DNA of 5,420 nt from CAZWVR01 sp964637235 (GTDB lineage: Bacteria > Bacteroidota > Bacteroidia > Bacteroidales > S143-33): positions 1-5,420 of the forward strand of contig CAZWVR010000128.1 in NCBI GenBank assembly GCA_964637235.1, in the 5' to 3' direction. Shown here piece after piece: positions 1 through 5,420 of the stretch. The number at the start of each line of letters is the position of its first letter. The first letter of the stretch is position 1. The notes below the pieces were generated by a model that worked only from the letters and a program-made list of their open reading frames with translations, had not been told where the DNA came from and searched no databases. Made by a program: the position numbers and the translations under genes.

Positions 1-1224
1 CAAGCAGGTGAAGGTTTATCGGCAGTTAGCTTTGTAAAGCGTTGCTTCAAAAACTCAAAAGATGGTGAGACATTTCCTTCTACTGCAAAAATAGCTTTGT
101 TGCATAATTATCAGAAATATCAAACGGAAATAGAAAACTATTTAGAACTGTTTAAGAGGGAGAAATTTATTTCAAGGATTAGTGAGGACTTAGAAAAATT
201 TGAGATAAAACAAAATGAGTGTCTGTCAGATAAATTCAATGATTACGGCGATTTTTACTTCTTGGATGACGAAAATCTTAATCCTAAAAATATACCAGAA
301 GATTGTCAGAGAAAGGCTTTGAAAGAATACTATACAAACTATTTAAAGGAATTGGATATTGTTAAATACTACGCAGTTGTGGTCTTTGACGGCGATAGTA
401 TGGGCAAGCAACTTGCAAAAGTTAAATCTATTGACGAACACAGGAAAATTTCACAGACTTTATCGGATTTTTCAAGAGAAGTTAAGAATTTAGATTTTAT
501 TGAGGATACATCTAAACTTTCGCGCGTTGTTTATTCCGGTGGCGATGATGTATTGGCGTTTGTCAATCTGGAATATTTGTTTGACTTTCTGAAAGAAGTA
601 AAGGCATTGTATTCAAAGCATCTGCAACCTGTGGCTGATGAACTGAATAACAAAAGACCTGATGATGAATTTAGATTTACCATTTCCGCAGGCGTGGCAA
701 TTGCTCATTATAAAACACCACTCGGAATTGTGCTGAGAGAAGCCCGTCATGCTCTGGAACACAAAGCCAAAAATCTGGACGGAAAAAATGCCGTAGCTTT
801 TAGTGTGTTGAAGCGTTCGGGAGAGAGAATAGATTTTGCTTTTAAATGGCAGTCTGGATTATTAGAATTTATAAGAGAATTACAAACTCATATTACAGAA
901 CAAAACATATCTACATCTTTTATTAAGAAGTTTCTTGATAGTATGCAGATTATTAATGTAGATAGGCTTGATATTAAGGATGCTATTGGTTTAGATTTAA
1001 AGCCTGAAAATGAAGTTTATAAAAATCTCATAGTTGATGAGTTTTACCGCTTACTGACAAAAACAAGTAATGATAATTCTGAAAATGAAAGAAAAAAAAT
1101 AAATAAAGATGATTTGAATTTAAATAAGTTATTATCATCGCTAACAGATAATAATAAAATTTTGACATCTGTGTTTCTTTCATCACTTCAACTCGTTGAC
1201 TTTTTAACCCGAAAAACCAAGTAA
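1..1224 (+). CDS. cmr2: Cas10/Cmr2, type III-B large subunit (partial, 5' end missing)
   Basis: This is the C-terminal 407 residues of Cas10 (Cmr2), the large subunit of the Cmr complex, which makes cyclic oligoadenylate from ATP when target RNA is bound. The frame is open from base 1, so the gene starts outside the window; a TTG at 97 is an internal Leu codon, not the start. Counting from base 1, residues 5-13 (LSAVSFVKR region) and FPST at 25-28 match the stretch that follows the zinc ribbon in Cmr2. The second palm domain carries DGDSMG at 130-135 and the cyclase motif GGDD at 180-183 (bases 538-549), followed by SAGVAIAHYKTPL at 230-242 and a KRSGE motif at 272-276. Residues from about 285 onward are the helical D4 domain, with a Lys/Asn/Asp-rich stretch near 350-375. 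The HD nuclease domain, first palm and zinc ribbon lie upstream, so DNase activity cannot be judged. The stop is 2 bases before cmr3. Family assignment is very secure; cyclase activity is inferred from the intact motif. Confidence 0.97.
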   Translation, partial: QAGEGLSAVSFVKRCFKNSKDGETFPSTAKIALLHNYQKYQTEIENYLELFKREKFISRISEDLEKFEIKQNECLSDKFNDYGDFYFLDDENLNPKNIPEDCQRKALKEYYTNYLKELDIVKYYAVVVFDGDSMGKQLAKVKSIDEHRKISQTLSDFSREVKNLDFIEDTSKLSRVVYSGGDDVLAFVNLEYLFDFLKEVKALYSKHLQPVADELNNKRPDDEFRFTISAGVAIAHYKTPLGIVLREARHALEHKAKNLDGKNAVAFSVLKRSGERIDFAFKWQSGLLEFIRELQTHITEQNISTSFIKKFLDSMQIINVDRLDIKDAIGLDLKPENEVYKNLIVDEFYRLLTKTSNDNSENERKKINKDDLNLNKLLSSLTDNNKILTSVFLSSLQLVDFLTRKTK

Positions 1225-1226
1225 AA

Positions 1227-2246
1227 ATGGCATTTTATAAAATAACACCGATTGATACATTATTTTTCAGAGGCGCGGTTCCTTTTGGCGCTGAGGAGGA
1301 TTTGATTTCCAAAAGTTTTGGATTTCCACCTGCACCTTCTAATTTATATGGTGCTATAAAAAGTTTGTTTTTTAGAGTTTTAGACGATCCGGATACAGAT
1401 TTTTCCATAAAACAAATTTTTTATCAGTTTGGAAGTGCTATTACTTTGCCTTTACCAACCGCTTTATTACAGAAAAAAGGAGATAATGAAAAATTTCTTT
1501 TATCAAAAGCAAAATTAACAGAAGTACAGGGAATTATAAAAAATGATATTAGTCATTTATTGGTGAGTCATGAGAGTGATTATAAATACAGATTTGATTT
1601 TATTGACAAGGATAAATTTACTGACTTCTTAAGAGGTAAAGAATTTGAAGAAGTGGAGTATGAACCATATAGTAAATCTATTACTAGCTTTTTCAAACCA
1701 GGAATAAAACGGCTTGATAGCACAAAGAATGTTGATGCTGGGAAATTTTTCTTAATGGAAGGTTTTGAGTTTAAGGATGTTAGTTTTATTGTGGAATTGA
1801 ATATAGATATACCCGGCAATTTATTAAAACTTGGCGGAGAGAGTAAAATAGCTTTAATAGAAAAGTTTGCCAGACCTATAAGAATTCGCACAGGAATTGA
1901 GACAGACAGATTATTAATTTATTTTGCCACACCTACGGTTTTTCGGGAGAATCCAAATTTGCTAAAAATCTTGGGGTTGGAGGGCGAGTTATTGACTTAT
2001 TCTATTGGCAAATTTAAGCACATTGGAGGTTTTGATATAGCTTCCGGTAAGCCTAAGATTATGTATAAATTTATTCCAGAAGGCAGTATTTTTCTTTATG
2101 AATTGAAAGAGAAAATCAAAATAGACGAATTGCAAGGCAAGAAACTTATTGATGCAGAAATAGAAGATGAGTTTTTATCTCATTATGAAAAACAAGCAAG
2201 GCTTTCTAAGCAAGGTTTTGGCATAGCTTATTTTGGAACTTTTTAA
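1227..2246 (+). CDS. cmr3: Cmr3, RAMP subunit of the type III-B complex
   Basis: Cmr3 is a Cas5-like RAMP protein that pairs with Cas10 at the base of the Cmr complex and holds the 5' tag of the crRNA. The 339-residue product is of usual family length. Family signatures are visible in order: PIDTLFFRGAVPF at residues 8-20, FPPAPSNLYGAIKS at 33-46, the GIKRLD region from 159 with its following KFFLMEGF stretch, LGGESK at 202-207, HIGGFD at 265-270 with the KPKIMYKFIPEGSIFLYE segment after it, and a Gly-containing C-terminal end (KQGFGIAYFGTF, 328-339). No catalytic residues are expected, since Cmr3 is structural. The ATG at 1227 is preferred because it lies 2 bases after the cmr2 stop and gives a protein beginning at the canonical first beta strand. 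There is no Shine-Dalgarno sequence, only A-rich DNA, so translation is probably coupled to cmr2. Confidence 0.96.
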   Translation: MAFYKITPIDTLFFRGAVPFGAEEDLISKSFGFPPAPSNLYGAIKSLFFRVLDDPDTDFSIKQIFYQFGSAITLPLPTALLQKKGDNEKFLLSKAKLTEVQGIIKNDISHLLVSHESDYKYRFDFIDKDKFTDFLRGKEFEEVEYEPYSKSITSFFKPGIKRLDSTKNVDAGKFFLMEGFEFKDVSFIVELNIDIPGNLLKLGGESKIALIEKFARPIRIRTGIETDRLLIYFATPTVFRENPNLLKILGLEGELLTYSIGKFKHIGGFDIASGKPKIMYKFIPEGSIFLYELKEKIKIDELQGKKLIDAEIEDEFLSHYEKQARLSKQGFGIAYFGTF

Positions 2247-2257
2247 AATACAATGTT

Positions 2258-3616
2258 ATGAAAATATTAATTACCACAGTAGGGGTTTCACTTTTGGATA
2301 ATTACATATCATCGCCTTATAATAAGCGTTATCCTGTTAATCAAGAAATAGAGTTGTTTAATGAAAAATCTGTTTCTGAAAAAGACTTGTATTCAGACGA
2401 GTATAAATATGTTTATAATTTAGAGGAAGATTATTTTACAAGATTAGTTAAGAAAAACGATGTTTGGCACTTAAAAGATGAAATTAATATCTGGGCTTCG
2501 GCAGAAATTTTTAGTATTATAAATTTTTATGAGAGTAATAAAAAAGATGATTTAAAGATTTACCTTATAGCTTCGGATACATTAACTTCTTTTATCTCTG
2601 CAGAATTGATAAAGAAATTCTTTGATTTACAAAAGGTTAAAAAGAAATATCCAAATATTACAGTTGAAAAAATAGAATATATACCTAATCTTAAAACTGT
2701 AAATATTTCGGAGCAAGAGATAGAGAACAGTTTTTTTAAGTTGATAGAAAAAGTTTTAGAATTGAAAAATGGTCAGGATAAAAATGTTGTCCTTAATATT
2801 ACTGGTGGTTATAAAGGCTTTATTCCTATTCTTGCTGTAATAGGGCAATTAGAAAAATTACCCCTGTTTTACATTTATGAAAAAAGTGAACAAGGAATAG
2901 TTGTCTCGCCTTTTCCATTGGCAATAGATTGGACTTATGCTGAACTTTACGGAGTAATGTTAAAAAATACGCAACTACTTTCCGAAGAAAAATATAGTGA
3001 AATTAAGCAGGAATTAGAGAATTTACATCTTATTACTTCTGATAATAAACTGACTTTGTTCGGTAAATTGTTTAAGAGATATACTGATAAATATCATGCA
3101 GGCGAGCGAGCTGTTATGTTTGGGCATATTATGGAGTTTTTCTTTTTTAAGTTTGTCCGCAATATATTGAAAATAAAAAATGTAAGGCAATCATTTAAAC
3201 CAGAGGATAATATAGAAGTAGATTTATATTCTGCAAGTGATGGTTTTTGGGCAGAAGTAAAATCTTTTGCAGGCTTAGCCAAGGCTTCGGAACAGATAAA
3301 ACGTTATTATAATTACGCAAAAACTAATAACTTGCAAGTTGAAAAGTTAGTGATATTTCTGTATAAATTTGAATTTGAAGATATAAATGATCATTTCAGA
3401 ATATTAAAAGATTTGGACGTCTGGGCAAAAACTGAAAATATTAATTTTGAAATATTTTTATATGACTTACCATTTAATACAAAGCAAGGAAAAAAAGGAA
3501 AAATTAATATAAATGAAATTCTGAATACAGATTTTGAAAGTATCTCTTATTCAGAAATATCAGTGAATAATATCACTTCTATCAAATTTTATAAAATAGA
3601 AAACACAAAAAATTAA
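2258..3616 (+). CDS. CARF-domain effector with PD-(D/E)XK nuclease domain (Card1/Can2-like)
   Basis: A predicted cyclic-oligoadenylate-activated nuclease of 452 residues. Seen: an N-terminal CARF domain (about 1-225) begins with the strand and loop ITTVGVSLL (5-13), has a second strand and helix at 100-120 (IYLIASDTLTSFISAELI), and carries the hallmark NITGGYKGFIP at 180-190. Residues about 228-272 look like a small helical, winged-helix-like linker. The C-terminal domain (about 282-405) has a restriction-nuclease layout: E293 in a helix (GHIMEFF), E320-x-D322, then E333-x-K335 (WAEVKSF) and Q346-x3-Y350. Residues 405-452 form a Lys-rich then strand-like tail of unknown role. Known: CARF proteins bind cyclic oligoadenylates, and Card1/Can2 couple CARF to a PD-(D/E)XK nuclease that cuts DNA and/or RNA. 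Inferred: this protein is the ancillary effector fed by the neighbouring Cas10; ligand ring size and nucleic acid target cannot be read from sequence. The ATG at 2258 is chosen; an ATG at 2253 runs into a stop after two codons. It sits between cmr3 and cmr4, 11 and 3 bases away. Confidence 0.88.
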   Translation: MKILITTVGVSLLDNYISSPYNKRYPVNQEIELFNEKSVSEKDLYSDEYKYVYNLEEDYFTRLVKKNDVWHLKDEINIWASAEIFSIINFYESNKKDDLKIYLIASDTLTSFISAELIKKFFDLQKVKKKYPNITVEKIEYIPNLKTVNISEQEIENSFFKLIEKVLELKNGQDKNVVLNITGGYKGFIPILAVIGQLEKLPLFYIYEKSEQGIVVSPFPLAIDWTYAELYGVMLKNTQLLSEEKYSEIKQELENLHLITSDNKLTLFGKLFKRYTDKYHAGERAVMFGHIMEFFFFKFVRNILKIKNVRQSFKPEDNIEVDLYSASDGFWAEVKSFAGLAKASEQIKRYYNYAKTNNLQVEKLVIFLYKFEFEDINDHFRILKDLDVWAKTENINFEIFLYDLPFNTKQGKKGKININEILNTDFESISYSEISVNNITSIKFYKIENTKN

Positions 3617-3619
3617 ACT

Positions 3620-4621
3620 ATGTATAAAAAAGGAAAATTTTTAACATTACGGACGATTACACCTTTACATGTAGGAACCGGTGAAGGTGTAGGCATAATA
3701 GATTTGCCAATCCAGAGGGAAAAGCACACTCAAATCCCCAAAGTAGAAGGTTCAAGCCTGAAAGGTGCTTTACGAGAAGCTTTTGAAGCCGTTACTCAAC
3801 AAAATGATGAGGAGGCAATTAATGTCCATAGAATTTTCGGCATTGATGAAGACACGCCTGGCTTTAAAGAAAAAAAAGAGGAAATAAGAAGTAGGTTAGG
3901 ATTTAAAAAGGATGATCCGCTTTCTATAAGCGGTTGCGTTGCAATTTCTGATGCTTTTCCTGTATTATTCCCTGTCAGGTCTGCAAAGAATGTATTTGCT
4001 TTGGTTACTTCTCCTTTGATAATGAGTAGGTTATTTATGCTAATGCAAGCAGTTGAACCAAATAACAAATATGCTTCCGAAATTGAAAGTTTAAGTATGT
4101 TAGCAGACAGTTTTGAGGAAAATAAATTACAGGCTTTTGTAATTGATGGTACAAAATTGATAGTGAAAGATAATAAAATAGTTCTGGAGGATTTGACTTT
4201 TGAAGCTGATAATTCTTATTCTGGTGCGTTAGAAAAATTGTCCAAATTTGTTGAAGAGAATTTTGTTGTGGATAAATATTTGAAAAATAAGATTTTATAT
4301 GATATTGTATTAATCCCTGATGATATATTTAAGAATTTTGTTTTGCAGGGAACAGAAGTTATTACAAGAACAAAAATTGATAACAAAACAGGCACGGTTT
4401 CAAAAACCGCTCTATGGACAGAAGAGTATCTACCAACAGAAACTTTATTAATATCTGGAGTTTTTATTTCTAATGAATTTTCAAAGTCTGAGAATAAACT
4501 TTCTGCCGAGGATGTAGAAAGCATTCTTACACAGATTATTGATGGTAGATTATTAAATACTTTCCAGTTAGGAGGAAATTCAACTATTGGTAAAGGTATT
4601 TTAAAACTAAAAATTAATTAA
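3620..4621 (+). CDS. cmr4: Cmr4, backbone RAMP and target-RNA nuclease subunit
   Basis: Cmr4 is the Cas7-type subunit that polymerises along the crRNA and cleaves bound target RNA at 6-nucleotide intervals. The 333-residue product shows the family pattern: TPLHVGTGEG at 14-23, then IIDLPIQRE at 26-34 containing D28, which aligns by motif with the catalytic Asp of characterised Cmr4 proteins (D26 in Pyrococcus furiosus). GSSLKGALR follows at 44-52, SDAFPVLFPVRS at 110-121 and the VTSP segment at 129-132. The thumb-like region with TRTKIDNKTGTVSK and LWTEEYLP spans 249-272, and a Gly-rich loop QLGGNSTIGKG lies at 316-326. All key elements are present, so target RNA cleavage is expected. The ATG at 3620 is 3 bases after the stop of the CARF nuclease gene and is the first Met before the beta strand, again without a Shine-Dalgarno sequence. 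The segment 150-230 between the core motifs is poorly conserved and I cannot assign it a function. Confidence 0.97.
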   Translation: MYKKGKFLTLRTITPLHVGTGEGVGIIDLPIQREKHTQIPKVEGSSLKGALREAFEAVTQQNDEEAINVHRIFGIDEDTPGFKEKKEEIRSRLGFKKDDPLSISGCVAISDAFPVLFPVRSAKNVFALVTSPLIMSRLFMLMQAVEPNNKYASEIESLSMLADSFEENKLQAFVIDGTKLIVKDNKIVLEDLTFEADNSYSGALEKLSKFVEENFVVDKYLKNKILYDIVLIPDDIFKNFVLQGTEVITRTKIDNKTGTVSKTALWTEEYLPTETLLISGVFISNEFSKSENKLSAEDVESILTQIIDGRLLNTFQLGGNSTIGKGILKLKIN

Positions 4622-4623
4622 CC

Positions 4624-5031
4624 ATGGATGTACCAACAAAAGTTGCCAACAAAAAAGCCTATTGGGCTTATAAACAAGTAAATGAATATGTTCAGAAGGC
4701 AACGAAAGAACAGAAAAAGAATTTTCGTTCTTATGTAAAACGGCTGCCTTCTCTTATGCAGGATAATGGTATGGCAAATGCCATAGCTTTTGTATTTTCA
4801 AAACGAAAATCCGATGACAGATTTGATGCATGGAACTATCTGTATAACATATTATTAGAGTGGCTAAGAGATTATTATAAAATGGTCTTTGTGAAGGATA
4901 ATGACTTAATGAAAACAGTGTTAGAATTAAACAGCTTTGAATATAAATTTGTCTATGACGAGCTGATTTCTATACTTAATTGGCTACGCCGCTTTGCCGA
5001 AGGCTTAATTGCCGATGAAGAAAAAAGTTAA
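4624..5031 (+). CDS. cmr5: Cmr5, small subunit of the type III-B complex
   Basis: Cmr5 is the small all-helical subunit that forms the minor filament of the Cmr complex and contacts the crRNA-target duplex; it has no catalytic role. The product is 135 residues, normal for the family. Its diagnostic segment is LPSLMQDNGMANAIAFVFSK at 41-60, followed by the aromatic helix WNYLYNILLEWLRD at 70-83 and a last helix near 106-130. The N-terminal half is Lys-rich, consistent with nucleic acid contact. The ATG at 4624 is 2 bases after the cmr4 stop and is the first Met in frame, giving the expected N-terminus. Its 3' end may overlap the start of cmr6 by 17 bases if the upstream cmr6 ATG is used. Confidence 0.95.
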   Translation: MDVPTKVANKKAYWAYKQVNEYVQKATKEQKKNFRSYVKRLPSLMQDNGMANAIAFVFSKRKSDDRFDAWNYLYNILLEWLRDYYKMVFVKDNDLMKTVLELNSFEYKFVYDELISILNWLRRFAEGLIADEEKS

Positions 5032-5047
5032 AAATCTTTTACAGATG
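5009..5047 (+). promoter_or_regulatory. cmr5/cmr6 translation junction with competing starts
   Basis: Three in-frame initiation codons for cmr6 lie here: TTG 5009, ATG 5015 and ATG 5045, with the cmr5 stop TAA at 5029-5031 between the two ATGs. No Shine-Dalgarno sequence precedes any of them. ATG 5045 is favoured because it gives the same short-gap layout (13 bases) as the other junctions. ATG 5015 would give a 17-base overlap, and the added residues are Lys-rich. Either arrangement implies translational coupling to cmr5. Confidence 0.5.
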
Positions 5048-5420
5048 AAAAAACATTATAATGCACAATATCAAAAACCTGCAAACAGGTTTTCTTTAAA
5101 ACTGCCCAAAGATACTACGGAACTTATTAACAATCCGTTGGATGTAGAAAATTTATATTTGAGAGTAAAGAAATTCCCATACTGGATTGAACAAAAGGGC
5201 AAGCCCAAAGCTACTTTTATTGAACTTGACAGGCGTAAAAATATAACCTTTTTTATTGCTGAGGATTTATCAAAATATAGACCGGAATTTACACAAAAGT
5301 TATGGAGTGAATTTCCTTATGATAGCTGGATATCTAATTATTACAAATCATTGAAAAGTTGGCTACAAAATAATCAGGATTTTTATTTTGAAAAAGATTT
5401 TTCTACTTCTTGGCGACTTG
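5045..5420 (+). CDS. cmr6: Cmr6, RAMP subunit (partial, 3' end missing)
   Basis: The N-terminal 125 residues of a protein that runs off the right edge. Cmr6 is the Cas7-like subunit at the crRNA 3' end of the Cmr complex. My translation from 5045 begins MKKHYNAQYQ. It contains a VENLYLRVKKFPYW segment at about residues 35-48, an LDRRKNITFF stretch at about 60-69, and ends in DFSTSWRL just before the edge. An S/T-x-W-R-L motif leading into the GLG and PYIP-type RAMP core is typical of Cmr6, and the position after cmr5 is the usual place for it. The diagnostic Gly-rich RAMP motifs lie outside, so this rests on the short terminal motif plus synteny; Cmr1 is a less likely alternative. The start is ambiguous: an in-frame ATG at 5015 (and a TTG at 5009) would add 10 or 12 residues (MKKKVKNLLQ from 5015) and overlap cmr5. 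The in-frame stop at 5006-5008 sets the upstream limit. Confidence 0.8.
   Translation, partial: MKKHYNAQYQKPANRFSLKLPKDTTELINNPLDVENLYLRVKKFPYWIEQKGKPKATFIELDRRKNITFFIAEDLSKYRPEFTQKLWSEFPYDSWISNYYKSLKSWLQNNQDFYFEKDFSTSWRL

Larger units (their letters stand above)
1..5420 (+). other. Cmr (type III-B) operon with embedded CARF effector
   Basis: Six genes in one direction, cmr2-cmr3-CARF nuclease-cmr4-cmr5-cmr6, with gaps of 2, 11, 3, 2 and 13 bases. No hairpin followed by a T run and no room for a promoter exists between them, so they are most likely one transcript whose promoter is upstream of the window. The effector gene is inside the block of structural genes, so complex and effector should be made together. 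The gene order otherwise follows the usual cmr2-3-4-5-6 series; cmr1, the array and any adaptation genes must be outside if present. Confidence 0.9.

Noticed and set aside
97..99. TTG at 97 as the start of the first gene
   Set aside because: The frame is open back to base 1 and the upstream residues (LSAV, VKR, FPST) are conserved Cmr2 sequence, so this is an internal Leu codon.
27..99. Two TAGCTTTG octamers (27-34 and 92-99) matching the Bacteroidota -7 promoter consensus TAnnTTTG
   Set aside because: Both are inside conserved Cmr2 coding sequence, I see no convincing -33 element at the right distance, and no gene starts just downstream.
1092..1099. Runs of eight A in cmr2 (1092-1099) and cmr4 (3870-3877) as possible slippage or phase-variation tracts
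   Set aside because: Both genes are in frame through the tracts, they encode Lys-rich variable segments, and such runs are expected by chance in DNA this AT-rich.
1580..1891. Minus-strand open frames inside cmr3 and cmr4 (1580-1891, 3796-4068, 4216-4524) and in the CARF gene (3094-3282)
   Set aside because: They lie wholly inside well-supported + strand genes, have low-complexity Ser/Leu/Ile-rich products with no recognisable domain, and arise from AT-rich codon use on the opposite strand.
3077..3127. Two R-x5-H patterns in the CARF protein (R274/H280 and R284/H290), resembling the HEPN RNase motif
   Set aside because: They fall in the short linker before the nuclease core, with no room for a HEPN helical domain, and H290 is three residues from E293 in the nuclease helix. 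The E-x-D, E-x-K and Q-x3-Y series explains the C-terminal half better.
1..5420. CRISPR array, insertion sequence, tRNA or terminator within the window
   Set aside because: I found no regularly spaced direct repeats, transposase sequence, cloverleaf or hairpin with T run; coding sequence fills nearly the whole window.

Overview
The window is the interior of a type III-B (Cmr) CRISPR-Cas operon. Every gene lies on the + strand and both edges cut through a gene. In order it holds the C-terminal part of cas10/cmr2 (1-1224, entering from the left), cmr3 (1227-2246), a CARF-domain protein with a PD-(D/E)XK-type nuclease domain (2258-3616), cmr4 (3620-4621), cmr5 (4624-5031) and the N-terminal part of cmr6 (from 5045 or 5015, leaving at the right). 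Spacers between genes are 2, 11, 3, 2 and 13 bases, and there is no internal terminator, so this reads as one transcription unit. No stretch over 300 bases lacks a gene. No CRISPR repeat array, adaptation gene (cas1/cas2), cas6, cmr1, tRNA, rRNA or mobile element is visible here.

How the parts should work together (family knowledge applied to what is seen): Cmr3 caps the 5' tag of the crRNA, Cmr4 forms the backbone and cuts bound target RNA, Cmr5 forms the minor filament, Cmr6 sits at the 3' end and Cas10 is the large subunit. Cas10 keeps an intact GGDD motif, so target binding should trigger synthesis of cyclic oligoadenylate from ATP. The third complete gene encodes the expected receiver: a CARF sensor joined to a PD-(D/E)XK nuclease whose acidic residues, E-x-K and Q-x3-Y are all present. 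Enzyme and effector therefore share one message. The effector gene sits between cmr3 and cmr4 and not at the operon edge. This gene is the most interesting object in the window. It resembles Card1/Can2-type effectors in outline but is larger, with an apparent winged-helix-like linker and an extra C-terminal tail.

Organism: the DNA is AT-rich, and none of the starts has a recognisable Shine-Dalgarno sequence; each is preceded by A/T-rich sequence. That pattern fits Bacteroidota or a relative, but this is an inference from style only; no marker gene is present and the genus cannot be named.
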